The notes: a model not told the origin generated them from the sequence alone. A DNA stretch of 64,000 nt from Granulicatella adiacens ATCC 49175 (GCF_025150565.1 NZ_CP102283.1:1612001-1676000); one strand, 5' to 3'. Shown: positions 13,013 to 21,869, numbered from the stretch's first letter. Made by a program: numbers and translations.

Positions 13013-14112
13013 TCTATAGACTCCTTCAACTCAAGTGCTCCGTTTGTTAGTTTGAAAGTCTCTTTAATCGAATCGGATACATAGACCTTTTTATCCTTTG
13101 TCACAAAAATGACATCCACATCTTTATGGCTATTTGCATATTCCAGACCTTCTTTTACCCCTACAGAAAACATCGAAGTCGATAAAGCATCTCCTTTAGT
13201 CGAACGATTTACAATCACCGATACTCCTTCGATATTATTCTCATAAGGATAGCCCGTTTTTGGATTTAGAATATGATGGTAGACTTGATTGTCCACTTTT
13301 AAATAACGTTCATAGATTCCTGAAGTGACGATTGTTTTATCTTTTTCTAAAATCGTCCCTAAAGTTGTTCCACGCGATTCTACTGGATCTTGAATTCCTA
13401 CATTCCAAGCCACCCCATTTCTTGCAGGGGACCCTCCCATAACAACAATATTTCCACCTAAATCGATAACGGCAGTCGTTACTCCTTCTTTAGCAAAATA
13501 ATCCCAAACCTTATCGGCAATATATCCTTTGGCAATCCCGCCTAAATCCAATTTCATTCCTTTTTTCTTTAGGAAAACGGTTTGGTCAGCATCATTCATC
13601 TCTACTTCCTTATAATCAACAAGAGGAAGGACTGCATCAATTTCTTCTTGAGTAGGTTTTTTGGCATCATCAAATCCAATATGCCAAAGCGACGTTAATG
13701 GTCCCACAGTAATATCAAACGACCCATTAAACTCCGCACTATATTCCAATCCTAATTTAATGAGCTCATAAACATCTGAACTGACCTTTACAGGCTTTTC
13801 ACCCGCAGCAATGTTTACTTCATCCACTTCAGATCCGGAAGCATTTACAGTAATTCTCTTTTCTAAATCTTTAATCATCTCCAAAGCACTCTCGATTAAA
13901 GCCTCTGAATTAGGATGATAGACAGACAATGAAACAGCCGTTCCTAATAAGAAATCTGTCTTTTTAACCGGAGATTTAATGATTTCTCTTGGAGTTTTAA
14001 TTGATGCCCCCGAAACTGTGTCGGCTTCATTATTCGATTGATTCTGGCAAGCAGCTAAGACAGCTGTCCCCATCACTGCCATTAGCCCCCATGTCATCCA
14101 CTTTTTTCTCAT
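13009..14112 (-). CDS. apbE: ApbE/FmnB-type FAD:protein FMN transferase (lipoprotein)
   Basis: Extracytoplasmic enzyme that cleaves FAD and links FMN to a threonine of target proteins; here the obvious target is the neighbouring PplA-like lipoprotein. It starts with a lipoprotein signal ending VLAAC (Cys about 22). ApbE core motifs: FLLGTAVSLSVY near 50, LDLGGIAKGYIADKV near 185 and VIDLGGNIVVMGG near 209, then HHILNPKTGYPY and STKGDALSTSMF. The start ATG at 14110-14112 has GAAGGAG seven bases upstream; an ATG at 14133 has no usable site. Known as FmnB in the Listeria EET system. Confidence 0.9.
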   Translation of the reverse strand: MRKKWMTWGLMAVMGTAVLAACQNQSNNEADTVSGASIKTPREIIKSPVKKTDFLLGTAVSLSVYHPNSEALIESALEMIKDLEKRITVNASGSEVDEVNIAAGEKPVKVSSDVYELIKLGLEYSAEFNGSFDITVGPLTSLWHIGFDDAKKPTQEEIDAVLPLVDYKEVEMNDADQTVFLKKKGMKLDLGGIAKGYIADKVWDYFAKEGVTTAVIDLGGNIVVMGGSPARNGVAWNVGIQDPVESRGTTLGTILEKDKTIVTSGIYERYLKVDNQVYHHILNPKTGYPYENNIEGVSVIVNRSTKGDALSTSMFSVGVKEGLEYANSHKDVDVIFVTKDKKVYVSDSIKETFKLTNGALELKESIE

Positions 14113-14209
14113 AACACTCTCCTTCTCATTCACCTTATATATTGTATCGCATTTTTCATAAAAACTAAACTTTACCTTAGTAAATCCTCACACTATTTCC
14201 AATCAATAA

Positions 14210-14244
14210 ACTAAAAACTCCTGCACGAAAAGTACAGGAGTTCA
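14210..14244 (-). terminator. Terminator after the pplA-like gene
   Basis: Stem AACTCCTGTAC/GTGCAGGAGTT (14216-14226 with 14232-14242) followed by TTTAGTTT on the minus strand. It separates pplA from apbE-dmkA transcription. Confidence 0.8.
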
Positions 14245-14264
14245 GAGTCTTCACTTGTAATCCA

Positions 14265-14801
14265 TTAGTTTTTTGGTGCTTCTACTTTAATTTCAGTAGT
14301 ATCGCCTTTTTTAGCAGCTTCAATTAATTTGTTTGCATATTCCACAAATGAAGTATGTGCGTTTGTTGCTCCTGCTACTACTTCAACATCTTTAGGATTT
14401 TGTTTAGAAACAAGACCTTCATTGTATGCTTTAAAGTATTCAGCTGGTCCAGTACCCAATTTATCTTTCATTGATTTTTCGTATGCAGCATCTGCTGATT
14501 TACGTTCACCTTTATCGTTTAAGTTGTCATAATCAGATTTAGTGATTTTTCCACCTTCAACAGTAATCGTAAATTCAACATGCCAACCACGTTTGTCAGC
14601 AGCTGATACTAATTTATAAGTACCATCTTTTAAAGCTGCATCAGATTTTTGTGCCGCCGCTTGTGTAGTTGCAGTTTGTGTTGTAGATGCTTGTGTTGTT
14701 GTTTTGCTTGAATCTGTTTTGCTGTTTCCGCCACATGCTGCTAAAACAAACACAGATGATAATAATACTGCTGTTGCAGATAAAGATTTTTTGATAGTCA
14801 T
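14265..14801 (-). CDS. pplA: PplA-like FMN-binding lipoprotein (single domain)
   Basis: Extracellular lipoprotein proposed to carry covalently bound FMN and pass electrons from the membrane quinone pool to outside acceptors. 178 aa: signal with lipobox VLAAC (Cys about 23), a Ser/Thr/Gln-rich linker (about 28-52) likely crossing the wall, then one FMN-binding domain with the site DVEVVAGATNAHTS (about 138-151), where Thr146 is the expected FMN acceptor. Characterised PplA proteins have two such domains, so this is a short form. The ATG ending at 14801 is preferred; the ATG at 14813 overlaps the GAAGG ribosome site. Confidence 0.82.
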   Translation of the reverse strand: MTIKKSLSATAVLLSSVFVLAACGGNSKTDSSKTTTQASTTQTATTQAAAQKSDAALKDGTYKLVSAADKRGWHVEFTITVEGGKITKSDYDNLNDKGERKSADAAYEKSMKDKLGTGPAEYFKAYNEGLVSKQNPKDVEVVAGATNAHTSFVEYANKLIEAAKKGDTTEIKVEAPKN

Positions 14802-14844
14802 GGTTTTTACCATCCTTCTCTATATTTTATATTTCGTAACATCT

Positions 14845-14872
14845 ATTATAGCATATCACGGGCAAAAGTCTA
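14845..14872 (-). promoter_or_regulatory. Promoter of the pplA-like gene
   Basis: Minus strand TAGACT (14867-14872), 16-bp spacer, TATAAT (14845-14850), with TG forming an extended -10 (TGCTATAAT). Confidence 0.75.
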
Positions 14873-14919
14873 GTTTTCTCTGGAATTTTGTTCTTCTTTT
14901 CACTTAAAGGAATAAAGTG

Positions 14920-14952
14920 AAAAAGGTGTTTTCTGAAATGAAAACACCTTTC
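14920..14952 (-). terminator. Terminator after dmkB
   Basis: 12-bp stem AAAGGTGTTTTC/GAAAACACCTTT (14922-14933 with 14940-14951) followed by a T-rich tract on the minus strand. Confidence 0.75.
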
Positions 14953-14970
14953 TTTGTGAATGAATAGTTA

Positions 14971-15948
14971 TTAATATTCTCTCTGCAATAAACGGCTTGT
15001 GATATCAAACAACATCGCTTTCACATTCTTTTCTGGCAGTCGTTCAATTTGTTGCAAAGCGCGATCCGTATATTTTTTGGCTAATTCTTTTGCAGACTCT
15101 ACTCCACCAGATTTTAATACCAGTTGTTGCACTTTCTTTCTTTCCACTTCAGAAATAAGCTCCTTTTTTTCTAGAAGTGGGAGCAATTCCTTCTCTTTTT
15201 TGGACAAAGCCATAATGAGCGGTAAAGTATACACCCCTTGAGCTACATCCTCTAATACCGGTTTTCCAAATTGATGAGCATCAATTTCATAATCTAAGAT
15301 ATCATCTAAAATTTGGAAAGACATTCCTATCGCATGACCAATTTGTCTTGCTCTTGCTTCTTCTTTCAAGACTGAAAACTGTTCTCCCATCACACAACTT
15401 AACATAAAAAGTTGCGCTGTTTTCCCTTCAATTCTCTTCAGATAGTCTTGAACCGTCACATCTAAACGATAACGTTCTTCCATTTGAGACAGTTCCCCTT
15501 GAATCACTTGCATCATTCCACTCGTGGGAATTTGGATATTCACTAAATCTTTGCTATAGGAAGATAACAGTTGATAACAAACCGTCAATAAATAATCCCC
15601 TGCATAAATGGCTACTCGATTCCCCAATTTTGCGCTAATCGTCTCTTGACCTCTTCGAACGCTAGATTCATCTATCACATCGTCATGGAATAATGTAGCC
15701 ACATGTAATAGCTCCAAAGCAGCCGCAATAGCAAGAACTTCTTCTTTATTTCTATTGTCGTTCCACATAGAGAATAGAATCAAATATGCAGGACGAACCA
15801 TTTTCCCCCCTGAATCAAGGACTGATAAAATTGCATCCTTAATAGCCTTATTCTCTATTTGAATGGAATCTCTCATTATTTTTTTTACTTGTTTTAGTTC
15901 TTCGTGAAGTTCTGGATAATTCATCCACATTGGATGTACAGCCGTCAT
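14971..15948 (-). CDS. dmkB: Polyprenyl diphosphate synthase, DmkB type
   Basis: Trans-isoprenyl diphosphate synthase that builds the side chain used by DmkA. The first Asp-rich motif HDDVIDESSVRRG is near residues 88-100 (a shortened DDxxD, as in Firmicute medium- and long-chain synthases) and the second, FQILDDILDYE, near 212-222. The GKPVLEDVAQGVYTLP segment follows. 325 aa. The ribosome site GAAGGAG is directly downstream of a terminator-like hairpin, so expression may be attenuated relative to ndh2. Confidence 0.87.
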   Translation of the reverse strand: MTAVHPMWMNYPELHEELKQVKKIMRDSIQIENKAIKDAILSVLDSGGKMVRPAYLILFSMWNDNRNKEEVLAIAAALELLHVATLFHDDVIDESSVRRGQETISAKLGNRVAIYAGDYLLTVCYQLLSSYSKDLVNIQIPTSGMMQVIQGELSQMEERYRLDVTVQDYLKRIEGKTAQLFMLSCVMGEQFSVLKEEARARQIGHAIGMSFQILDDILDYEIDAHQFGKPVLEDVAQGVYTLPLIMALSKKEKELLPLLEKKELISEVERKKVQQLVLKSGGVESAKELAKKYTDRALQQIERLPEKNVKAMLFDITSRLLQREY

Positions 15949-15969
15949 ATATTTTCTCCTTCAAATCGA

Positions 15970-16006
15970 CTTTTAAAAAAAGAAGCCGACAAAATTGTCG
16001 ACCTCA
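15970..16006 (-). terminator. Terminator-like hairpin between ndh2 and dmkB
   Basis: 10-bp stem (with wobble) GAGGTCGACA/TGTCGGCTTC followed by seven T on the minus strand. An extended -10 TGGTATAAT (16009-16017) sits just before it, so it may act on readthrough or on a very short leader. Confidence 0.65.
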
Positions 16007-16018
16007 TTATACCATATC

Positions 16019-17947
16019 CTATTTTACAAGTTGGTTTCCTTGCTTATCGAAGCCATAGATTGCTTTCGATTTACCATACCACCATTTTCCAGCTGTTCTT
16101 TGGAACCAAGGAATGAAGTAGTAGTCTAAACCAAACGCGCGACCTGAGCCGTTCATTAATGCAATCGCAGCAGGAACAAACCACATGTTTACCCAGTAGA
16201 ACATTCCTGATAAACAGAATGTTGCGACTAAACCGATTGTCACTGCGTTTACAATCCAAGTTAAGAAACCAGCCATAATAGCAAGACCGATTGCTAACTC
16301 TACAAAGGACATTACTTTTTGCATTAAATGTGCAACTTCAACATTAGGAATCATAATTTGCATGATTGAAGCAAACCAATCTGGCATCTTTTCTAATACC
16401 ATTGCTGGTTGTTCCCCATATGAATAGTTGAAACCGAATGAAACGACTTGAGTAGCTGTTTGTGCTGCTGTTTCTGTAGCACCACTTGCAGCTGAAACAG
16501 CTTCAGTTGCTCCACTTGCAGCAGAAGTTGGTTCTAACAACCAAGGGAATGGGAATGCTAAATGAGTTCCATCAATCCAACTATGAGCTCCCCATAAACC
16601 AAAGATTTTCTTCAAGCCTTCAATTGTCCACATACCACCGTAGAATAATCGAAGCGGCACTGACCATAATACATTACCGTAGCGTGATAGGTGTCCACGG
16701 AAGATATTACGACGGTTTTTAATATGGAAGAATTCATGGAATACATATTGAATCGCATAGTATAAGGAGAAAATCTCAAGGAAATATTTAATATTTACTA
16801 AGTGTTTCATCAACATTGCGAAAAATCCACTTAAGTGCCATTTCCCCATCAAGAAAGCAACGCCGTAGTGAGATCCAATAGAAACCATGAATCCATCGTA
16901 TTTTCCTTTGTAAGCAACTTTTGAAGTATTGTTAATTGATGCAATAATATTTTTCGCTGCTGTTTTACCAGTTTGTTCAGCCGCTTGTACAATTTGTGGA
17001 TGTGGGCGGTTTTCTTTATCTGGTTCTTCATAGTACGCTAAGTCTCCAACAGCAAAAATATCTGTTTCGCCATCGATTAACATATTCTCATTAACGACTA
17101 AACGTCCAGCTCTTGCCGCTTTAAACCCAAACACTTCTGCTTCAGTGTTTGCTTTAACGCCTGCTGTCCAGAATAGTGAATAAGTTGGAATTACTGTACC
17201 GTCTGCTAAGCGAATGCTATTTTGCTTCACTTCGGAAATTCCGTTTCCTTTAATCACTTTGATGCCGCGTTTTACCATGAAGGCTTCTGCTTTATCCGCA
17301 TCGTTTGCATCTAACATGTTTAAGATAGTTGGAACGGCTTCAATAATATATAAGTCAAAATCTTCTTTATCTAAATTGTATTCATGTGCTAACACTGGAA
17401 TCCAGTCCATTAATTCACCGACTAGTTCAACCCCAGTAAATCCGGCACCACATACCGCAAACGTTAATAACGCTTTACGTTTTTGAGGGTCATGTTCTTT
17501 AGCTGCTTTTTCAACACAGTTAAGGATGTGTTTACGCATTTTAACAGCATCTTCCATTGACCATAACGTAAATCCATTTTCTTTAACACCTGGGACGCCG
17601 AAGTCATTTGCTTCTCCACCCATTCCAAGCACTAAATAATCATAAGAGAATTCACCATGTTTTGTGCGAACTACTTTATTTTCTTTATCTAAGTTCGTAA
17701 CTGTATCTGTTACTAAGTTGACATTTTTTGAACGAGCAAAAATCTTTTGTAAGTCGTATTGAATCGCATCTGGTTCAACACGTCCCCCAGCAACTTCATG
17801 TAATTCCGTCATATAAGTTAAGTAAGGATGTTTATCAATCAATGTAATCGTAACATCTTTATTCTTTTTCAACTTATGTGACAATGTTTTGGTAGCAGCA
17901 ACTCCGGCAAAACCTGCACCGATTACTACAATGTTTGTTTTTGTCAT
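16019..17947 (-). CDS. ndh2: Type II NADH dehydrogenase with C-terminal membrane domain (EET Ndh2)
   Basis: Membrane-bound flavoprotein that moves electrons from NADH to the demethylmenaquinone pool feeding extracellular electron transfer. 642 aa, far longer than the roughly 400 aa of ordinary Ndh-2. Residues 1-400 form the two-dinucleotide-binding fold: VVIGAGFAGVAATK (about 7-20) for FAD, VCGAGFTGVELVGEL (about 165-179) for NADH, and the FAD-closing TDIFAVGDLAYY (about 295-306). Residues 415-640 are a DoxX-like set of membrane helices, the extension that marks the EET enzyme. A linker (about 474-500) has two near-identical AASGATE repeats. It has its own promoter and a strong AAGGGGGA ribosome site. 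Confidence 0.9.
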   Translation of the reverse strand: MTKTNIVVIGAGFAGVAATKTLSHKLKKNKDVTITLIDKHPYLTYMTELHEVAGGRVEPDAIQYDLQKIFARSKNVNLVTDTVTNLDKENKVVRTKHGEFSYDYLVLGMGGEANDFGVPGVKENGFTLWSMEDAVKMRKHILNCVEKAAKEHDPQKRKALLTFAVCGAGFTGVELVGELMDWIPVLAHEYNLDKEDFDLYIIEAVPTILNMLDANDADKAEAFMVKRGIKVIKGNGISEVKQNSIRLADGTVIPTYSLFWTAGVKANTEAEVFGFKAARAGRLVVNENMLIDGETDIFAVGDLAYYEEPDKENRPHPQIVQAAEQTGKTAAKNIIASINNTSKVAYKGKYDGFMVSIGSHYGVAFLMGKWHLSGFFAMLMKHLVNIKYFLEIFSLYYAIQYVFHEFFHIKNRRNIFRGHLSRYGNVLWSVPLRLFYGGMWTIEGLKKIFGLWGAHSWIDGTHLAFPFPWLLEPTSAASGATEAVSAASGATETAAQTATQVVSFGFNYSYGEQPAMVLEKMPDWFASIMQIMIPNVEVAHLMQKVMSFVELAIGLAIMAGFLTWIVNAVTIGLVATFCLSGMFYWVNMWFVPAAIALMNGSGRAFGLDYYFIPWFQRTAGKWWYGKSKAIYGFDKQGNQLVK

Positions 17948-17979
17948 TGTAAATCCCCCTTGAGCTTTATCACTTTAGT

Positions 17980-18008
17980 AGTATAGTCTATAATTGTGCT
18001 TTTGTCCA
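17980..18008 (-). promoter_or_regulatory. Promoter of ndh2
   Basis: Minus strand TGGACA (18003-18008), 17-bp spacer, TATACT (17980-17985). Confidence 0.78.
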
Positions 18009-18041
18009 TAGGATTGTCTTTTTCTTCACGAAGAAACCCTT

Positions 18042-18569
18042 CTATTTTTTAGAAAAATATTGAAGAACTTTAATATGAGCCAACGCGTAATTTGCGGCAA
18101 CCCCAACAGCTATACCTGCAAAGATTCCAACGATTGACATTGCTGGTAAATATAAGAGCACCGTCCACGATTTAGCCATCCAACTTGCTACCATCAACTG
18201 CCCTACATTGTGCAGAATTCCACCAGTAGCACTCACTCCAATCATGCTGACACGCTTTTCACCAAGTTGCTTTACAAGATACATTCCGATAAAGCTGACA
18301 AGGGCACCCATACCACTATATAGAAAAGTAGAAAAAGTCCCTCCAAGAACGGTTGTCAGCAACGTTTTCATCACAATGACAAAGACGACCTCTTTAAACG
18401 ATAAAGTATATAAACTAATTAAAGTTACTATATTCGCCAATCCCAACTTAGCCCCTGGTGCAAACGCAAAAGGAAACGGAATGGCTTGTTCCAACAACCC
18501 TAAGACAATTCCTTGAGCTGTTAATAATGCGATAAAAACAAGTTTTCTTAAATGACTACTTTTCTGCAT
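18042..18569 (-). CDS. eetB: EetB-like Gx transporter family membrane protein
   Basis: 175-aa integral membrane protein with about five helices of the Gx-transporter / heptaprenyl diphosphate synthase component I family, an ECF S-component-like fold. In the Listeria EET locus the homologue EetB is a membrane component needed for the system; its precise job is unclear. Typical motif: FAFAPGAKLGLANIVTL near 34-50. The usual partner eetA (a NusG-domain-II protein) is absent: the gap to the next upstream gene is only 57 bp and is filled by a terminator. Confidence 0.82.
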   Translation of the reverse strand: MQKSSHLRKLVFIALLTAQGIVLGLLEQAIPFPFAFAPGAKLGLANIVTLISLYTLSFKEVVFVIVMKTLLTTVLGGTFSTFLYSGMGALVSFIGMYLVKQLGEKRVSMIGVSATGGILHNVGQLMVASWMAKSWTVLLYLPAMSIVGIFAGIAVGVAANYALAHIKVLQYFSKK

Positions 18570-18595
18570 TCCATTCTCCTTTCAATCTTTTTTAA

Positions 18596-18624
18596 AAAAG
18601 GCCGGAAACTTCTTCCAGCCTTTT
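18596..18624 (-). terminator. Terminator after femX
   Basis: Stem AAAGGCTGGAA/TTTCCGGCCTTT around a GAAG loop, followed by T residues on the minus strand. Confidence 0.75.
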
Positions 18625-18626
18625 GA

Positions 18627-19931
18627 CTATTTTTTACGTCTTACTAATAATTTGTTCTTTAAGCTGACTGCTTTAGGCGCCCAAGTATGGAACACTTCAA
18701 ACCAGAACTTAGAGATTGGCATATCGAACTCACCGATATATTCGACTAACTCAGGATCAAACGATTGCTTAAAGCCGTTAATACCACCATGATGTTCTTG
18801 GTCTTCAGAAACTCCAAAGAAGTCGAATGAGCGAATGCCTTTTTCATCATAAAGAGTTTGCATAATCCACGATACAAGCGCTTTGTTCGCATTCAATCCA
18901 CCATCGTCAGTAATATTAGCCCCGTATAAGTAGTACGCTTTATCGAGGTACGTCACTACAAAAGCTCCACTAACTACTTTCCCTTCTGGATACTGTTCTA
19001 AGTCGCCTTTTACACGGTCAATTTCCTTTTCATATTTTTCAATATTTACTTTTAGAGAGTCGATTTGTTTTTGAACATTTTCAATTCGCTTAGGATTATT
19101 AAGGGTTCCCAATTGTCCTGTTAACTTATCGAACTCTTTTTGCGCAGTTTCTAAGCGATTTGTCGCAAATGATAATTGGACATTATAGTCTACTTTGGCA
19201 AAGTATAAATCCACCATGCCTTTAGGGTGAAGGTGTTGGTACATTGTTGTTAAATACTCGATACTTCGGGCAACGTATTTGTCACGTTCAGCCGTAATCT
19301 TGTTCAATTCATCATAGATTGGCATATCTTCAAGCGTTCCTTTGTAGCAAACAACTCCTTGTTTTTTGGCTACATTCACTTTATAACGCTCTTTCTTATT
19401 GAACGTTTCAACGATGCCTTTCCCTTCATCTTTCAATGATAAAATCATTGTTAAACGCGGTTGAATCCCGTCGAACCCTAAATCCATAGGGCGTTCGACA
19501 AAACCAGACGCTAAAATGTTATTGCGGAACTCTTCATTGTTGAATCCACCTTCGACCATTTCGAACTTGTTTGTCCATTCACGCCATTGTAACTCTGGGT
19601 CAATCTTTAATCCAAATGCATTTTTATCTTTTAAATACACTTTTAAAGTCGCAAAGACCGATTTTAATTGTTCTGCATTTGTATAATCCGTTACAATCCC
19701 ACGAGGCGCGTACGCTAAATACTTATTCACTCCGGGTAATTTACGGTAAAGAATCATCGCAGCTGCAACGGGTTCATGAGCATCTGTCATGACCAGCAAT
19801 ACATCTTTTGTCCATGAGCCATCTGCCTTCACTTCACCCCATTCAGGCGTTTGAAAAACCGTTCTGTTGGCTTGTGTTTCCATAAAAGAATGATACTCTT
19901 CTAACGCATTCGACATCTCTTTTATATACAT
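18627..19931 (-). CDS. FemX/MurM-type peptidoglycan interpeptide-bridge aminoacyltransferase
   Basis: Transfers an amino acid from aminoacyl-tRNA to the lysine side chain of lipid II, starting the cross-bridge. Two GNAT-like halves are interrupted by a coiled-coil helical arm (about 255-315, ETAQKEFDKLTGQLG and following) characteristic of Fem transferases. 434 aa from the ATG ending at 19931, which has GAGAG seven bases upstream; the longer ORF start at 19994 adds 21 residues without a ribosome site. Which amino acid is transferred cannot be read from sequence. It stands alone, with a promoter and, further upstream, an unusual palindrome. Confidence 0.85.
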   Translation of the reverse strand: MYIKEMSNALEEYHSFMETQANRTVFQTPEWGEVKADGSWTKDVLLVMTDAHEPVAAAMILYRKLPGVNKYLAYAPRGIVTDYTNAEQLKSVFATLKVYLKDKNAFGLKIDPELQWREWTNKFEMVEGGFNNEEFRNNILASGFVERPMDLGFDGIQPRLTMILSLKDEGKGIVETFNKKERYKVNVAKKQGVVCYKGTLEDMPIYDELNKITAERDKYVARSIEYLTTMYQHLHPKGMVDLYFAKVDYNVQLSFATNRLETAQKEFDKLTGQLGTLNNPKRIENVQKQIDSLKVNIEKYEKEIDRVKGDLEQYPEGKVVSGAFVVTYLDKAYYLYGANITDDGGLNANKALVSWIMQTLYDEKGIRSFDFFGVSEDQEHHGGINGFKQSFDPELVEYIGEFDMPISKFWFEVFHTWAPKAVSLKNKLLVRRKK

Positions 19932-19966
19932 GTGTGCACTCTCTTTCTTATCATGTTTCCTTATCA

Positions 19967-19994
19967 GTATTACACTTTCAGCAAAATATGTCAA
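19967..19994 (-). promoter_or_regulatory. Promoter of the femX-type gene
   Basis: Minus strand TTGACA (19989-19994), 16-bp spacer, TAATAC (19967-19972). Confidence 0.65.
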
Positions 19995-20069
19995 AACTTT
20001 ACGAAGAGAAAGCTTTATGTATCAATGGAAATGGGTGTTGGTTAAAGATATCTGTATCAAAAACTGAAT

Positions 20070-20103
20070 TGTAACATATAAGTTACGTAACTTATATGTT
20101 ACA
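20070..20103. promoter_or_regulatory. 34-bp perfect palindrome: tandem GTAAC-N6-GTTAC dyads
   Basis: Reads GTAAC-N6-GTTAC (20071-20086) directly abutting a second GTAAC-N6-GTTAC (20087-20102). The whole 34 bp is self-complementary. About 75 bp upstream of the femX -35 and just beyond the glnA terminator. The same tandem layout recurs at 41369-41400. The cognate regulator is unknown. Confidence 0.6.
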
Positions 20104-20116
20104 TTTTGTTTTTTGT

Positions 20117-20152
20117 ACAAAAAAGAGCGCATCACGACGATACGCCCTTTGA
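20117..20152 (-). terminator. Terminator of glnR-glnA
   Basis: 12-bp stem AAAGGGCGTATC/GATGCGCTCTTT (20122-20133 with 20139-20150, including G-T pairs), then six T on the minus strand. Confidence 0.82.
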
Positions 20153-20161
20153 TTTAATCTT

Positions 20162-21493
20162 TTAGAATAGTTTTAAGTATTGATCTAATTCCCATTGAGA
20201 TACTTGACTACGATATGCAGCCCACTCAAAACGTTTCGCTTCGATAAAGTTGTCTAAGATATGACTTCCTAATGCTGATTGAACGGTTTTATCTTGTTTC
20301 AAGTATTCAATCGCTTCGTTTAATGTTCCTGGTAAATCATCAATTCCTGCTTCCTTGCGTTCTCGAGCAGACATCGCATAAATATTGCGGTCAATAGCTG
20401 CAGGAACTTCCATTTTTTCTTTAACCCCTTCAAGCCCTGCCGTTAAAATCGCAGCCATTGCTAAATATGGGTTCGCAGATGGATCCACGCTACGCAATTC
20501 AATACGAGTTGAAATTCCACGAGATTCTGGAATACGGATTAGCGGCGAACGATTACGTGCTGACCACGCAATATATACAGGCGCTTCGTATCCTGGAACT
20601 AAACGTTTATACGAGTTTACGGTTGGGTTACATACCGCTGTTAGAGCTTTAGCATGTTTCATCACTCCTGCGATAAAGTGACGGCAAGTGTCGCTAAGGC
20701 GTTGGTCACCGTTTTCATCGAAGAACGCATTCTTTCCTTCTTTGTCAAATAACGATAAGTTGAAGTGCATTCCGCTGCCAGCAATTCCAAATACTGGTTT
20801 CGGCATGAAAGTTGCATGTAATCCATGTTTACGCGCAATTGTTTTTACCACCAGTTTGAAGGTTTGAATGTTATCGCAAGCCGCAACCGCATCAGAGTAT
20901 TTCCAGTCGATTTCATGTTGGCCAGGCGCTACTTCGTGGTGACTTGCTTCAATATCAAAACCAATCTTTTCTAATTCAAGAACGATTTCGCGACGGCATT
21001 CTTCCCCAAGGTCGATTGGTGCTAAGTCGAAGTAGCTTCCTTGGTCGTTTCCTTCAAGGGTTGGTTCGCCGTTTTCATCTAGTTTGAATAAAAAGAACTC
21101 TGGCTCTGGTCCTAAGTTGAAGTTTGAGAACCCTAATTCTTTCATTTCGTTTAACACACGTTTTAAATTTGAACGAGGGTCCCCCGCAAATGGTGTTCCG
21201 TCTGGTTTGTAAACATCACAGATTAAACGCGCGATGGTACCATGTTTACTGCTCCATGGAAATACCACCCAAGTTGAAAGGTCTGGATATAAGTACATAT
21301 CACTTTCTTCAATACGAACAAATCCTTCAATTGAAGAACCGTCAAACATCATTTTGTTGGCCAATACTTTATCTAATTGTGTAATTGGCACTTCCACGTT
21401 TTTAATGGTTCCTAGAATATCCGTAAAGATCAATCGTAAGTAACGAACATCTTTCTCTTCTACCTGTCTTCTAATCTCTTCATGTGTAATCAT
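20162..21493 (-). CDS. glnA: Glutamine synthetase, type I
   Basis: Makes glutamine from glutamate, ammonia and ATP, and also serves as the nitrogen sensor that activates GlnR through feedback-inhibited enzyme. 443 aa (GSI-alpha size, lacking the adenylylation loop of the beta type). Motifs: DGSSIEGF (about 53-60), EPEFFLF (about 130-136), the metal and substrate site [11 protein letters not shown], and NRSPLIRIP. The start is set at the ATG ending at 21493 because AGGAGG lies just upstream; the longer ORF would run into glnR. It follows glnR by 10 bp. Confidence 0.97.
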   Translation of the reverse strand: MITHEEIRRQVEEKDVRYLRLIFTDILGTIKNVEVPITQLDKVLANKMMFDGSSIEGFVRIEESDMYLYPDLSTWVVFPWSSKHGTIARLICDVYKPDGTPFAGDPRSNLKRVLNEMKELGFSNFNLGPEPEFFLFKLDENGEPTLEGNDQGSYFDLAPIDLGEECRREIVLELEKIGFDIEASHHEVAPGQHEIDWKYSDAVAACDNIQTFKLVVKTIARKHGLHATFMPKPVFGIAGSGMHFNLSLFDKEGKNAFFDENGDQRLSDTCRHFIAGVMKHAKALTAVCNPTVNSYKRLVPGYEAPVYIAWSARNRSPLIRIPESRGISTRIELRSVDPSANPYLAMAAILTAGLEGVKEKMEVPAAIDRNIYAMSARERKEAGIDDLPGTLNEAIEYLKQDKTVQSALGSHILDNFIEAKRFEWAAYRSQVSQWELDQYLKLF

Positions 21494-21503
21494 TGGCTTC
21501 CTC

Positions 21504-21869
21504 CTATAAGTTCCATTTTTCTCCGCCAGAGTAGCGGCTAATATGCATAATCTCGTCGTAGAAGATTCGTCGGACATCCTCATCCGTCAGCGTTTCTTTT
21601 ACGATCTCTTTTGTTACGGGATTTGTATTTTTATTGAAAATTTTCTGAATGGCCATAATGGTTAATCCATCAGCCAAATAATCTTTAATTTCCAATAAGC
21701 GATCGACATCATTCAAGGAATACATGCGACGGTTCGTCTCAGAACGTTCAGGAATTACCAATCGCTGTTCTTCATAATATCGAATTTGTCTTGCAGATAA
21801 ATCGGTCAGCTTCATCACTGTTCCGATTGGAAAGACGGCTAGTGAACGTCGTAATTCCTTTTCACCCAT
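21504..21869 (-). CDS. glnR: GlnR nitrogen regulator (MerR family)
   Basis: Represses glnRA and other nitrogen genes under nitrogen excess, when bound by feedback-inhibited glutamine synthetase. 121 aa; MerR-type winged helix ([23 protein letters not shown], about 21-43) and a short C-terminal tail that senses GlnA. The ATG ending at 21869 has AAAGGAGGA upstream. The operator and promoter are visible upstream. Confidence 0.94.
   Translation of the reverse strand: MGEKELRRSLAVFPIGTVMKLTDLSARQIRYYEEQRLVIPERSETNRRMYSLNDVDRLLEIKDYLADGLTIMAIQKIFNKNTNPVTKEIVKETLTDEDVRRIFYDEIMHISRYSGGEKWNL

Noticed and set aside
14329-14532. Plus-strand ORF opposite the FMN-binding lipoprotein
   Set aside because: Shadow of a well-supported gene with signal peptide and FMN motif.
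20070-20103. GlnR operator for glnA
   Set aside because: The dyads have an 8-base centre between TGTAA and TTAC, while the GlnR box needs 7; the real GlnR box is at 21943-21959.
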